Source: JACQGZ01 sp036004665
GTDB lineage: Bacteria > Sysuimicrobiota > Sysuimicrobiia > Sysuimicrobiales > Humicultoraceae
Length of the DNA: 64,000 bases
Assembly: GCA_036004665.1 (NCBI GenBank)
Contig: DASYRG010000080.1
Coordinates: forward strand, 50,560-114,559
Direction: 5' to 3'
Shown: positions 34,804 to 43,463 of the stretch, piece by piece
Position numbering within the stretch: the first letter of the stretch is position 1
Layout of the letters: the number at the start of each line of letters is the position of its first letter
Program-made: the position numbers and the translations under genes
The notes under the pieces: model-generated
The model's input: the letters and a program-made list of their open reading frames with translations, nothing else
The model's database searches: none
Told to the model about the DNA's origin: nothing

Positions 34804-35724
34804 CTAGCGAAAAATGCCTTTCGGCAGGTAGGCGGAGACGACCCAGTTGGGCGCGTCCACGACCTCGCTGATGTGCAGATCCGCCGCCACGCTGCAGAGC
34901 ATGTAGGCGGCGTCGGCTGTCAAACCGTAGGTGCGCCCAAGGTGGTCGATCATGTCCCGCACCGCGTCCTTCGCCGCCTGCATCAGGTCGGGCGCAATCC
35001 CCGTCGTGGCATGGTGGCCTTGGTCGGGTGGGGAGGTCCGCCGGCCCGGGACGAACTGTGGCCGGCGCAGCCGCGCGTCTTTCACCAGGTCGAACCGCAG
35101 GCGCACCGTCATCGGAGACTCCACCGCCGTCCCGCACACCTCCCCGTCACCCTGGGCAGCATGCGTATCCCCGATCGAGAAGAGGGCACCCTCCACCGCC
35201 ACCGGCAGCCAGAGGCGCGCTCCCGGCGTCAGGTCCCGGATGTCCATGTTGCCGCCCACCTCCCGCGGGGGAACGATGGAGTGCAGTCCCGGGGCCGCGG
35301 GCGCGACGCCGATCGTGCCGGGGAAGGGGTTGAAGGGAAGACGAATGCCCGGGGTCCACTCCACCCCCGCGCCGGTGTAGCGGGAGATGTGGATCGCCGC
35401 GGCGGGAAAGTCCTCGGCCAGCAGGCCGAAGCCGGGGATGATGGCGGTCCAGCCCCAGCCGCTGGGGACGGCCTCGACGACCTCCACGACCAACGCGTCG
35501 TCCGGGCGGGCCCCGTCGATCCGGACGGGACCCGTCACCGGATTCACCCGGGCGAAGTCCAGCCGGCCGACATCCTCCGGGCCAGAAGAGGGGCCGAGCT
35601 GGCTGCCCGACGCATCGACGATCTCGAACTCGATCTCGTCCCCCGGCGCGGCGGTGAGCACCGGCGGGTTGGCGTTGTCCCAGCCGAAGTGGTGCCGGGC
35701 GGCATGGATGCTCTGCACCTTCAT
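34804..35724 (-). CDS. Acetamidase/formamidase family protein
   Basis: The 306-residue protein matches the FmdA_AmdA family: HHFGWDNANPPVLTAAPGDEIEFEIVDASG near 11-40, GPVRIDGARPDDALVVEVVE, GGNMDIRDLTPGARLWLPVAVEGALFSIGDTHAAQGDGEVCGTAVESP near 158-205, and DAAYMLCSVAADLHISEVVD. These enzymes release ammonia from small amides. Its ATG shares one base with the stop of the binding-protein gene (TAATG). Together with HyuA/HyuB it points to amide or cyclic-amide catabolism. Confidence 0.92.
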   Translation of the reverse strand: MKVQSIHAARHHFGWDNANPPVLTAAPGDEIEFEIVDASGSQLGPSSGPEDVGRLDFARVNPVTGPVRIDGARPDDALVVEVVEAVPSGWGWTAIIPGFGLLAEDFPAAAIHISRYTGAGVEWTPGIRLPFNPFPGTIGVAPAAPGLHSIVPPREVGGNMDIRDLTPGARLWLPVAVEGALFSIGDTHAAQGDGEVCGTAVESPMTVRLRFDLVKDARLRRPQFVPGRRTSPPDQGHHATTGIAPDLMQAAKDAVRDMIDHLGRTYGLTADAAYMLCSVAADLHISEVVDAPNWVVSAYLPKGIFR

Positions 35725-37325
35725 TACTTCAGGCCCACCTCGTCATAGTGCACCGGGATGTGAATGGGATCGACGAAGATGGCGGTCGGGCCGCTGAGGC
35801 GCGCCGAGCGCATGGTGTACCGCCGTTCGTTGAAAATGGGGATCCAGGGCGCATCCGCCATGACCACCCGGTACATCGCCTGAAAGCGCTCCGCTCGGGC
35901 CCCCGCTTGATCGGCGCGGACCATCGCATCGGCGGCCTTGGCCATCTGCTCGGCCCGCTGGTTGCAGTACCAGGCCCAGTTCCAGCTCCCGGGGCCGCGC
36001 GCGGCGCAGGAGAGAATCGGCCAGTAGAAGTTGTTCGGATCGGGGTAGTCGGCGATCCACGCCATGCCGCCCGACCAAATCAACGGCGCCTTGCCCTTCG
36101 TCCCGCCCGCCTCGATCACCGTGCTCTGGGCCTGGGTCTTCAACTCGACGCGGACGCCGATCCGGCGCAGGTCCGCCTGGATGGCCTGGGCGATCCGCGG
36201 ATTGGGGTCGGTGTTGTTGGCGTAGAGCACAGTGGAGAAACCGTTCCGGTATCCGGCCTCGGCCAACAACCGCCGCGCCCCGGCGGGATTGTACGCATAC
36301 CCCTTGTACGCCCGGTCGTACCCGGGCATCCGCGGCGGCAGGACCTGCGTGGCGGGAGTCGCCCGGTTGTTGATGATCCGGACGATCTTGGTCTTGTCGA
36401 TGGCCATGTTGATCGCCCGGCGAACCCGCACGTCCGTGAAGGGCTTTACCTGCGTGTTGATCGTGACGTAGCCCGTGTGCAGCTGTTCGCCCGTGACGAC
36501 GAGACCCTTCAGCTTTGGATCCTTGATCACCTGGACAAACCGGGCGGGCGGGATGCCGTCTCCCAGGATGTCGACCTCGCCGCGCTGGAAGCGCAGCAGG
36601 GCCACGCTCGGTTCCACCCCCACCTGGATAACGATTTCCGCGGCGCGCGGCCGGTCCTTGAGGAAGTAGTCGGGGTTGCGTTCGAGCACCAGGCGCTGTC
36701 CCAGGACCCACTCCTTCAGCCGGAAGGCCCCCGTGCCCACGGGTTTGTGGCCGAAGTCGGCGCCGGCCTTCTCCACCTCTTCCTTGGGCACGACGTGGGA
36801 GAAGTTGATGGCCATCGTGTGCAGGAAGGCCGCGTTCGGCTCATCGAGCGTGATCTGCAGGGTCTGCGGATCGACCACGCGGATCCCCGTCACCTCTTTG
36901 GCCTTGCCGTCCTGGAAAGCTTTGGCGCCGCGGATCCCGCCAAAGAATCCCGCGCCCGGGCTCTGCGTCTTGGGATTCAGCGTCCGCTCCAGCGAGTACT
37001 TGAAGTCGGCGGCGGTCACCTCGCGCCCGTTGGCGAACGTAACCCCCCTGCGGATCTTGAACGTATAGGTCCGCCCGTCGGAGGAGATCGTGTACGACTC
37101 GGCGAGATGGGGTACGAGCGTGGTCGTGCCGGGCTCGTAGTCCATCAGGCCGTCAAAGAGCGACTTGATAATCGACCAGTTCTGCCAATCGTAGCCGATG
37201 GCCGGGTCGAGGGTGCTGATGTCGTCCTTGAACGCGATGACGACCGCGCCTCGTGCCCCCTGGCTCAGCCCCGCGGCAGGCAGGAGCAGCATGAGCGCCA
37301 GCAGGATGCCCAATAGTCGTCTCAT
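35724..37325 (-). CDS. ABC importer substrate-binding protein, dipeptide/oligopeptide type (SBP family 5)
   Basis: From the ATG at 37325 the 533-residue protein has a signal peptide (RRLLGILLALMLLLPAAGLSQG) without a lipobox Cys. Family-5 motifs: DDISTLDPAIGYDWQNWSIIKSLFDGLMDY, LVPHLAESYTISSDGRTYTFKIRRGVTFANGREV near 70-105, and PVGTGAFRLKEW near 192-203. It is the binding protein for the two upstream DppB/DppC-type permeases. Coupling to the amidase and Hyu genes suggests the ligand is an amide-containing compound or peptide. It differs clearly from the 5998-7566 paralogue. Confidence 0.9.
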   Translation of the reverse strand: MRRLLGILLALMLLLPAAGLSQGARGAVVIAFKDDISTLDPAIGYDWQNWSIIKSLFDGLMDYEPGTTTLVPHLAESYTISSDGRTYTFKIRRGVTFANGREVTAADFKYSLERTLNPKTQSPGAGFFGGIRGAKAFQDGKAKEVTGIRVVDPQTLQITLDEPNAAFLHTMAINFSHVVPKEEVEKAGADFGHKPVGTGAFRLKEWVLGQRLVLERNPDYFLKDRPRAAEIVIQVGVEPSVALLRFQRGEVDILGDGIPPARFVQVIKDPKLKGLVVTGEQLHTGYVTINTQVKPFTDVRVRRAINMAIDKTKIVRIINNRATPATQVLPPRMPGYDRAYKGYAYNPAGARRLLAEAGYRNGFSTVLYANNTDPNPRIAQAIQADLRRIGVRVELKTQAQSTVIEAGGTKGKAPLIWSGGMAWIADYPDPNNFYWPILSCAARGPGSWNWAWYCNQRAEQMAKAADAMVRADQAGARAERFQAMYRVVMADAPWIPIFNERRYTMRSARLSGPTAIFVDPIHIPVHYDEVGLK

Positions 37326-37365
37326 CACCTTCAACCCTCCTCCTGTCCCCCTGGGGACGTGACCG

Positions 37366-38286
37366 CTATTGATACCGGATCTTGGGATCGAGCCATGGAT
37401 AAGTGAGGTCGGCGAGCAGATTGCCCGTGACAATGGCCAGGGCGGAGAAGATCACGACGCCCAGAATGACGGGAATGTCCACGATCTGGATCGCCTGCCA
37501 GGCCAGCTGGCCGATGCCCGGCCACCCGAAGACGGACTCTACCACCACGACACCTCCCATGAAGGTGCCGAAGTCCAGCCCGACCATCGTGACGATCGGG
37601 AGCACCGCGTTCTTCAACGCATGCCTCCCCACGACCTGCGCCGGCGGCAGCCCTTTGGCCCGCGCGGTGCGGACGAAGTCCTGTCCCAGCACCTCGACCA
37701 TGGTCGAGCGCATCACCCGCGCGTACCACCCACCTCCGGCGATGCCCAGCGTCAGCGCGGGAAGGATGAGGTGGGCGAGGGAACCGTATCCACCCAGAGG
37801 CAGGAGCGACAACCTGAACGCCACCAGGTACAGCAGCAGGAGGCCGACGGCGAACTGGGGCGCCGAGACCCCGAGAAACGCGCCCACCATGACTCCCCGA
37901 TCGAGCCAGGTGTCGCGCCGCACCGCCGCCAGAATCCCGGCGGGCAGACCGATCAGCAGTTCGAAGACGATGCCCGCCACCATCAACTCGACAGTGGCAG
38001 GAAAGCGAGAGCGCAGCAGCGCCGCGACATCCACCTTCTGCGCGTAGGAGCGCCCCAGGTTGCCCCGCGCCACCTGCCCCAGGTAGCGCGAGAACTGCAC
38101 GGCCAGCGGTTGATCGAGGCCCAGCTCATGGCGGATGCGTTGCACAGTCTCGGCAGTGGCGCTCTGCCCGGCGATCATGCGGGCCGGGTCGGCCGGGAGG
38201 ATGAAGGCGAGCAGAAACGTCATCAGGACGATGCCGAACAGCACCAGCAGCGCCTGCCCCAGGCGCACGAGCAGATAGGTGACCAT
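37366..38286 (-). CDS. ABC transporter permease, DppB type
   Basis: From the ATG at 38286 the 306-residue protein shows MVTYLLVRLGQALLVLFGIVLMTFLLAFILPADPARMIAG, LGLDQPLAVQFSRYLGQVARGNLGRSY and the EAA loop EVLGQDFVRTARAKGLPPAQVVGRHALKNAVLPIVTM near 210-245. The ATG shares a base with the stop of the upstream DppC-type gene (TGATG). It forms a heterodimer with that protein. Confidence 0.92.
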   Translation of the reverse strand: MVTYLLVRLGQALLVLFGIVLMTFLLAFILPADPARMIAGQSATAETVQRIRHELGLDQPLAVQFSRYLGQVARGNLGRSYAQKVDVAALLRSRFPATVELMVAGIVFELLIGLPAGILAAVRRDTWLDRGVMVGAFLGVSAPQFAVGLLLLYLVAFRLSLLPLGGYGSLAHLILPALTLGIAGGGWYARVMRSTMVEVLGQDFVRTARAKGLPPAQVVGRHALKNAVLPIVTMVGLDFGTFMGGVVVVESVFGWPGIGQLAWQAIQIVDIPVILGVVIFSALAIVTGNLLADLTYPWLDPKIRYQ

Positions 38287-39152
38287 CACCGTCCCCGCAT
38301 CTGGGGGTCCAGGGCGTCCCGCAGCCCATCGCCGACGAGATTGAACGCCAGCGAGGTGAGCAGGATGGCCATCCCCGGCGCGGCCACCAGCCAGGGCGCG
38401 TCGAGGAAGTAGGACTGGCTCTCGTTGATGATCCCGCCCCACGACGGCGTCGGCGGGCGGACCCCTACACCGAGGAAGGAGAGCGCCGCTTCAAACAGGA
38501 CGGTGGTGGAGATCCCCAGCGTGCCCCAGACGAGCAGGGTGGGGAGCAGGTGGGGCAGGAGGTGGCGGGCCAGCAGCCGGCCGGTGGGCACGCCGATCGC
38601 CCGGGCCGCCTCCACGAACTCCCGCGCCGAGAGCGCGAGCATCTGCGAGTAGACCACGCGGGCGATCCACACCCAGTTCACCAGCGCGATGACGAGGGCC
38701 ACGATCCACAGGCTCGGCCTGAGAATGGCCGACAAAGCGATCGCCAGCAGCAGGGCCGGGAACGCCATCATCATGTCGGTGAAACGCATGAAGACCGACC
38801 CCGCCCATCCTTTGAAATAACCGGCCATCCCTCCCAGCAGCGTGCCGATGGCCAGCGCCGCCCCGTTCGCCACGACGCCGACAAGGAGCGAGACGCGAGC
38901 GCCGTAGAGGAGACGGGAGAACAGGTCCCGGCCCAGCAGGTCGGTGCCCAGCCAGAACCGCGCCGTCGGACCGAACGGTCGACCCTCCGAGCTGAGGCCT
39001 TCGGGGAACTGCTCCACGGGGTCGTAGGGGGCCGCCCAGGGGGCGAGGACCGCCGCCAGGACCACCACGCCGACGATCAGCAGCCCGGCCATCGCCACCG
39101 GGTTCCGCTTAAGCCGGTCCCAGGGTTGGGGAGGATTCGGCTGCTTCTCCAT
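38286..39152 (-). CDS. ABC transporter permease, DppC type; first gene of the amide operon
   Basis: The 288-residue protein has the OppC N-terminal helix (AGLLIVGVVVLAAVLAPWAAPYDP), WLGTDLLGRDLFSRLLYGARVSLL, and the EAA loop LSAREFVEAARAIGVPTGRLLARHLLPHLLPTLLV. An open frame to 39230 begins with a TTG inside the terminator T-run of the upstream gene, so the ATG at 39152 is preferred, though it lacks a clear ribosome site. It heads the operon running to 26840, and the operon promoter should lie just upstream of it. Confidence 0.88.
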   Translation of the reverse strand: MEKQPNPPQPWDRLKRNPVAMAGLLIVGVVVLAAVLAPWAAPYDPVEQFPEGLSSEGRPFGPTARFWLGTDLLGRDLFSRLLYGARVSLLVGVVANGAALAIGTLLGGMAGYFKGWAGSVFMRFTDMMMAFPALLLAIALSAILRPSLWIVALVIALVNWVWIARVVYSQMLALSAREFVEAARAIGVPTGRLLARHLLPHLLPTLLVWGTLGISTTVLFEAALSFLGVGVRPPTPSWGGIINESQSYFLDAPWLVAAPGMAILLTSLAFNLVGDGLRDALDPQMRGR

Positions 39153-39228
39153 CGGCTGGGTGACCTGGGTTTCGCGCGGGCCGGCGGGTTCCCCTGTGAT
39201 CTTGCCGAAACGCTCCACGGAGGGGCGC

Positions 39229-39262
39229 AAAAAGCAGGAGGCGCGCCGAAGCGCGCCTCCTG
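39229..39262 (-). terminator. Rho-independent terminator of the secreted Pro-rich protein gene
   Basis: On the minus strand a perfect 12-bp GC-rich stem (arms 39235-39246 and 39251-39262) is closed by a TTCG tetraloop and followed by CTTTTT. It lies 26 bases after the stop codon at 39289. This is the clearest terminator in the window and marks the boundary before the amide operon. Confidence 0.92.
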
Positions 39263-39288
39263 CGGGGTGGCCGGTGGTGCGGGTACTC

Positions 39289-40143
39289 TTAGCGGTCGAT
39301 GGCGATCTGGACGATCTTCAACGCGGACTCGAGGAACTTGACGACGCCCTCCATGAGCATCGTCGCCTCCTCGGAGGCGAACCTGGCGCCGAACTCCTGC
39401 GCGCGCAGGTCGGATTCGGGCGCGATCGACGCCGCCGCCAGGGCCTGCGAGGCCTGGCCGAGGGCGCGCTCGATCAGCTGACTGGCCTGCTCCTCGGGCC
39501 GCAGCCCGCGGGTCCCCAGCGTGGTGATCACGTTCGGGGGCACGCCGGGACCGCCGGCGCCGGCGACCTCACCGGAGAGCTTCTGGATCTCGGCGAGGTA
39601 GGTGGCTTCGGATGTCTCCCGCGCCTGCAGCGACTGGCTCAGCAGGGCCGCGGTGCCCGGGTAGTTCCCGGTGGTCTGGCTCACCTGCCGGAAGTGCGCG
39701 TCGGCAGACCCGGCCAGCAGGTTGATCGTCTCCTGAATGTTGGCGCGCTGCGCCCCGGCGTCGAGCGCCGTGACGGACAGCTTCGCCTGCTCGGTGGCGC
39801 GGACCAGGAAGCTCATCGCCTCCACGAGCTGCGTCTTATCGACGACCAACTGAGGCAGCGGCACCGGCTGCGGCGCCACCTCGGTCGGCGGCGACTGCTG
39901 GGTCGCCGGGGCAGGGGCCTGGACTGGAGCCGGCGGCGGCGGAGCTGGAGCCTGGGCGACCACAGGAGCCGTCGTCGTGGTGACCGGCGTCGATGCCGGC
40001 TGGGCGGCGGGTACCTGGGCGGCCGGTTGCACCGCGGGTGCGGGGAGAAAGATCTTCAGAGGCTCCGGCGTGAGGCCGGGAAGGGCCAGTGACGCCGTCG
40101 TCATTAGCACCACCGGAATAAGGGCGAGGAACACTCGCTTCAT
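39289..40143 (-). CDS. Exported protein with Pro/Ala-rich linker and helical C-terminal domain
   Basis: From the ATG at 40143 (ribosome site GGAGGTG) the 284-residue protein has a signal peptide (KRVFLALIPVVLMTTASLALPG). A low-complexity Pro/Ala/Gln/Thr linker spans about 30-100, and an alpha-helical domain spans about 105-284 (LVEAMSFLVRATEQAKLSVTALD, NIQETINLLAGSADAHFRQV). The linker suggests anchoring at or crossing the cell wall. No family is recognised. It forms its own transcript, bounded by a strong terminator. Confidence 0.75.
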   Translation of the reverse strand: MKRVFLALIPVVLMTTASLALPGLTPEPLKIFLPAPAVQPAAQVPAAQPASTPVTTTTAPVVAQAPAPPPPAPVQAPAPATQQSPPTEVAPQPVPLPQLVVDKTQLVEAMSFLVRATEQAKLSVTALDAGAQRANIQETINLLAGSADAHFRQVSQTTGNYPGTAALLSQSLQARETSEATYLAEIQKLSGEVAGAGGPGVPPNVITTLGTRGLRPEEQASQLIERALGQASQALAAASIAPESDLRAQEFGARFASEEATMLMEGVVKFLESALKIVQIAIDR

Positions 40144-40282
40144 GCACGCACCTCCGGGAGGGTATAAAGTTTGCTGCTCCCAAGTCTCCTCGTGGCGGGG
40201 CGGCGGGGCCATACCGCAGAGGTTCTGGAAAGGTTGAAATCCGGTCAAAGCCGAAGTTTCCTCGCGTGAGAGGAGGCGCGAC

Positions 40283-40795
40283 ATGGACCTGTACATGATT
40301 GTGCTTCGGATCGTCCATTTCTTCTCGGGAGTCTTCTGGGTGGGGACGATCTTCTTCTTCACCCTCTTCCTGCTGCCGCGGGTGAAGCAGGCGGGGCAGC
40401 TCGGAGGCCAGTTCATGCAGCGACTCTCGGCGCCGCCGCTCCCGCAGACCATGTCCATCTCCGGGGGCCTGGTCGTGCTCTCCGGGCTGCTCCTCTACGG
40501 GCGCGACTCGGGCGGGTTCCGGGCGGCCTGGGTAGGGACGCCCACGGGACTGGCCTTTCTGATCGGCGGGCTCCTGGCCATCGGCGCGTTGAGCATCGGC
40601 ATCTTCGTCTCCAGGCCCGCCGCCGATCGGATGGGAAAACTGGGGAAGGAGATCGCCGCCTCCGGCGGTCCGCCCAGCCCGGCCCAGATGGCGGAGGTAC
40701 AGGCGCTCTCCGCCAAACTCGAGCGCGGAGTCTATCAGACCGCCTACATGCTCCTGGTCACGCTGCTGACCATGTCCATCGCACGCTACTTGTGA
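40283..40795 (+). CDS. Four-helix membrane protein (DUF2269/CopD-like)
   Basis: The 170-residue protein has helices at about 5-32 (IVLRIVHFFSGVFWVGTIFFFTLFLLPRV), 57-73, 85-110 and 147-168. The first helix with His and the FWVGT motif resembles DUF2269 or CopD-related families that bind haem or copper. Ribosome site GAGGAGG precedes the ATG. It is divergent from the exported-protein gene. Function is unassigned. Confidence 0.72.
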   Translation: MDLYMIVLRIVHFFSGVFWVGTIFFFTLFLLPRVKQAGQLGGQFMQRLSAPPLPQTMSISGGLVVLSGLLLYGRDSGGFRAAWVGTPTGLAFLIGGLLAIGALSIGIFVSRPAADRMGKLGKEIAASGGPPSPAQMAEVQALSAKLERGVYQTAYMLLVTLLTMSIARYL

Positions 40796-40970
40796 CCTCA
40801 AGGTGTTCCTCGCCACTTCCCGTCAAGAACAACAGCGCGCCGCGCCGCATGGAGGCAGACGAGGACGACGAAACGCTCAAGACTCGGTCCATCTCGGATT
40901 GCTACGACTACGATGCGGCGATTGTGATCGAGTTGCCGGCCTGTGAGGCTCCGCGGGAAGGTCGGTCCCG

Positions 40971-42134
40971 TTATGCGTAGAGGTTGAGCGGGTGACGGCG
41001 GAACGCCGGGCCGAGCCGTCTGCACAGCTGGTCGAACACTTCCAGATCGTGCTGGCCAACGAAGGTGATCGCCGTCCCCGGCCGACCGGCGCGCGCCGTA
41101 CGCCCGACGCGGTGGATGTAGGTATCGACGTCCTCCGGCATGTCGAAGTTGATCACGTGCGAGATGTCCGGCAGGTCCAGCCCGCGCGAGGCCACGTTCG
41201 TGGTGATGAGTAGCGGTGTCCGCTTCTCTTCGAACGCCCGCAGCGCCTGCAGCCGCGCCTGCTGGCGCATGCCGCCGTGCAGGACCCCGACCAGATGCTC
41301 TCGACCCAGCGCCCGCGCCAAACGGTCGGCCCGGTGCTTCGTGCGCCGGAAGACCAGCGCAGAGCCCACCTGTTCCTTCTTGAGCAGGCGCCGCAGTGCC
41401 CGGATTTTGTCCTCCTCCGCGACCTCGACGTAGAACTGCTCGACGGACTCCACGGTCGGCACCGGCGCCGCGATGCGCACCCAGATGGGCTGCCGCATCC
41501 GCTGCTCGGCGAGTGCGCGGATCTCATTGGGCATCGTCGCAGAGAACAGCGCCGTTTGCCGCGAGGCGGGGGTCTGGCTGAGGATTTTCGACACATCCGG
41601 TAGGAAACCCATATCCAGCATCCGGTCGGCTTCGTCCAGGATGGTGACCGCGATCGCGCCGAGGGAGACCGTGCCGCGCTGCAGGTGGTCCAGCATCCGG
41701 CCGGGCGTGGCCACGGCGATCTGAGGGCGACGCCGCAAGGCCGCCAGCTGCCGCTCGATCGGCTGGCCGCCAAACAGAGTGATCATGGTCACGCCGCGAC
41801 CTCCGCCGAGGGCGCGCAGGTCATCGGTCACCTGCAGCGCCAGCTCGCGCGTCGGCACGAGCACGAGTGCCTGCAGCTCGCGAGAGGTAGGATCGAGCCG
41901 CTCCACGAGGGGAATGCCGTACGCCCCGGTCTTGCCGGAGCCGGTCTGCGCCTCGCCGATCAGGTCCCGGCCCTGGGCCAGGAGCGGGATGACACGAGTC
42001 TGAATGGGCGTGGGCTCGGTCCAGCCCAGCCGGTGGATGGCCCGGAGCGTCTCCGGGCGCACAGTGAGGCCGCCGAAGGCCACGGGGGCCTCGGGACGTG
42101 CTGTCAGTGTAGAAATGAGAAGAGCCTCCTTCAT
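40971..42134 (-). CDS. DEAD-box RNA helicase (RhlE-like, minimal core)
   Basis: From the ATG at 42134 the 387-residue protein has motifs Q (GWTEPTPIQTRVIPLL), I (AQTGSGKT), Ia (PTRELALQV), II (LDEADRML), III (SAT), V (TTNVASRGLDLPD) and VI (HRVGRTARAGRPG). It stops directly after the second RecA domain with no RNA-binding tail, unlike DeaD/CsdA. It should unwind short RNA duplexes in ribosome assembly or mRNA decay. A readable promoter lies at 42294-42322, leaving a leader of about 150 bases. Confidence 0.93.
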   Translation of the reverse strand: MKEALLISTLTARPEAPVAFGGLTVRPETLRAIHRLGWTEPTPIQTRVIPLLAQGRDLIGEAQTGSGKTGAYGIPLVERLDPTSRELQALVLVPTRELALQVTDDLRALGGGRGVTMITLFGGQPIERQLAALRRRPQIAVATPGRMLDHLQRGTVSLGAIAVTILDEADRMLDMGFLPDVSKILSQTPASRQTALFSATMPNEIRALAEQRMRQPIWVRIAAPVPTVESVEQFYVEVAEEDKIRALRRLLKKEQVGSALVFRRTKHRADRLARALGREHLVGVLHGGMRQQARLQALRAFEEKRTPLLITTNVASRGLDLPDISHVINFDMPEDVDTYIHRVGRTARAGRPGTAITFVGQHDLEVFDQLCRRLGPAFRRHPLNLYA

Positions 42135-42241
42135 GTTCCGGTCCTGTGACCGGATGCGGCGATGGCCGCGTGAATTGGTGCCGGCATCTGCGCGTGTCTC
42201 GCCGGACCAACTCCATGAAGAAGACCCGCGACACACCACGA

Positions 42242-42263
42242 GGGACACCGTCTGTGGCGTCCC
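42242..42263 (-). promoter_or_regulatory. Stem-loop in the 5' leader of the DEAD-box helicase
   Basis: Arms 42242-42249 and 42256-42263 form an 8-bp stem (one G-U pair) with a 6-base loop, about 25 bases downstream of the predicted transcription start. Structured long leaders are common for cold-induced helicases, but that role is inferred. Confidence 0.4.
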
Positions 42264-42293
42264 CCGTCGAAACGCATCTATGACGACATACGT

Positions 42294-42322
42294 AGCATAA
42301 CAGCCTGAAAGGTCAGGGTCAA
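42294..42322 (-). promoter_or_regulatory. Sigma70-type promoter for the DEAD-box helicase
   Basis: Minus strand: -35 TTGACC (42317-42322), 17-base spacer, -10 TATGCT (42294-42299). The spacing is ideal and both boxes match at least four of six consensus bases. The predicted start is about 150 bases before the helicase ATG. Confidence 0.6.
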
Positions 42323-42349
42323 AACGAAACGACCGACCGAAGGAACGGA

Positions 42350-42392
42350 CCACCCAAAGGGGCCAGGGGAGAGCCCCTGCCTCTTTGAGTGG
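42350..42392 (-). terminator. Long imperfect stem-loop after the YdhR-like gene
   Basis: A roughly 20-bp imperfect inverted repeat (CCACCCAAAGGGGC... against ...CTCTTTGAGTGG) with a 3-4 base loop lies 33 bases past the YdhR-like stop and upstream of the helicase promoter. No T-run follows, so it may be a weak terminator or an mRNA end-protecting hairpin. Confidence 0.5.
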
Positions 42393-42425
42393 CCTCTTCG
42401 TTCTTAGACGGTCCTGCCTGTCTCT

Positions 42426-42755
42426 CTAGACCGCGACCTTCTCGCCCAGCGGGGCGCGGGTCTTCATCGATTCCTTCTCCAGCACGTCAAACTGCTTGAT
42501 GCTGAAGTCGCTCAGCGCGGAGTGGCCCGTGAGTTTCGCGGCCAGATCCGACGCGAGGAACTTGTCCAGGGAAACCTGGTTCTCGAAGAGGTAGATGGCT
42601 CCAGCTTCGTTGGAGGTCTCGCTCTTCTGGTACCAGATCTTCCAGCGCAGCCCGGGAACGGCTGCGAAGGCGTCCGCGAGTGGCGAGACTGCGGCCTGGT
42701 AGTCCTTTCCGCTCACCTTGACGCGGAAGTTCAGTTGAAGCACTCGCTCGGTCAT
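42426..42755 (-). CDS. YdhR-type putative monooxygenase
   Basis: The 109-residue protein is a small ferredoxin-like alpha/beta dimer type: VLQLNFRVKVSG, FAAVPGLRWKIWYQKSETSNEAGAIYLFENQVSLDKFLASDLAAKL. The pattern W-K-I-W...E-A-G-G/A-I-Y-L-F is the YdhR family hallmark. A monooxygenase role is proposed from fold only. It lies 46 bases after the SnoaL-like gene and is probably co-transcribed with it. Confidence 0.8.
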   Translation of the reverse strand: MTERVLQLNFRVKVSGKDYQAAVSPLADAFAAVPGLRWKIWYQKSETSNEAGAIYLFENQVSLDKFLASDLAAKLTGHSALSDFSIKQFDVLEKESMKTRAPLGEKVAV

Positions 42756-42801
42756 CTCAAATACCTCCTCTGACTGCTCGAGCCGGACGGATCCGGTTCG
42801 G

Positions 42802-43245
42802 CTACCTCGCTGCCGTGGCGAGGCGCGGCTCGGGGATGAGCCCCAGCTGCTGCATCATGCCCAGCTGGTCCACGATGCCCCAGTGCTCGGCGACCTTGCC
42901 GTTGACGATCCGGGTGATGTGAATCTCCGACCACGTTGCGGTCTTGCCCGTGGCAGGAACGCCCTGGAACTCGCCCTTCTGCGTGCCCTTCGCGCTGAGA
43001 CGGTGCACGAGCTTGTCAGCGGTGGCAAACTCGTCCTCAACCGTGTAACGGAAGTCGGGGAAGGCCACTCGCAACTGGGTCAGGCTCTTCTTGAGGCCAT
43101 CCTGGTCCGCTGTGGCGCCAGGGAACGGAGTCCGGTCAACGTAGCTGGGAGAGAAGACCTCGTCGATGGCTGTCAGGTTGCCAGTGTTGATGGCATCGAT
43201 GACACGGCGACCAATTGCCTTGTTCTCTTTCTCTTCCGGGGACAT
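42802..43245 (-). CDS. SnoaL-like ester cyclase / NTF2-fold protein
   Basis: The 147-residue protein shows VIDAINTGNLTAIDEVFSPSYVDRTPFPG, AFPDFRYTVEDEFATADKLVHRLSAKGTQKGEFQGVPATGKTATWSEIHITRIVNGKVAEHWGIVDQLGMMQQLG, diagnostic of SnoaL-type NTF2-fold proteins. Relatives cyclise polyketides or have unknown catalytic roles. It is transcribed divergently from a LuxR-type STAND regulator and has its own promoter and a palindrome upstream. Confidence 0.85.
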   Translation of the reverse strand: MSPEEKENKAIGRRVIDAINTGNLTAIDEVFSPSYVDRTPFPGATADQDGLKKSLTQLRVAFPDFRYTVEDEFATADKLVHRLSAKGTQKGEFQGVPATGKTATWSEIHITRIVNGKVAEHWGIVDQLGMMQQLGLIPEPRLATAAR

Positions 43246-43274
43246 GTGGTTCTCCTCTGTCGAGCGACCTCACT

Positions 43275-43299
43275 GCTCGTCCAGGCAGGCTGGACGAGC
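43275..43299 (-). promoter_or_regulatory. Perfect 10-bp stem-loop in the SnoaL-gene leader
   Basis: Arms GCTCGTCCAG (43275-43284) and CTGGACGAGC (43290-43299) pair perfectly around a 5-base loop, 30 bases upstream of the ATG at 43245. It lies within the predicted 5' untranslated region, where it could affect translation or mRNA stability. It could also be a protein-binding site. Confidence 0.45.
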
Positions 43300-43463
43300 C
43301 GTGGGCAGCCATCCCAAGGCGATTCGCTTATCCCGTGAGGCTTTCGCGGTAACTTAGGTTTTCCAGCGGGACTGAACCGATAAGGAATGGAAGCGTGCTT
43401 GCTGGCGATGCGATCCGACTGCTTTGAGATTCAGACTACTCTTGCGGTCGTGATCCACTTCTT

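Noticed and set aside
34781..35137. N-terminal extension of HyuB
   Set aside because: The open frame runs through the formamidase gene in another frame; family-like sequence begins only at the ATG at 34780 with a good ribosome site.
40796..40970. Possible 62-codon gene between the DUF2269-like and helicase genes
   Set aside because: Overlaps the upstream stop, has no ribosome site and no recognisable features.
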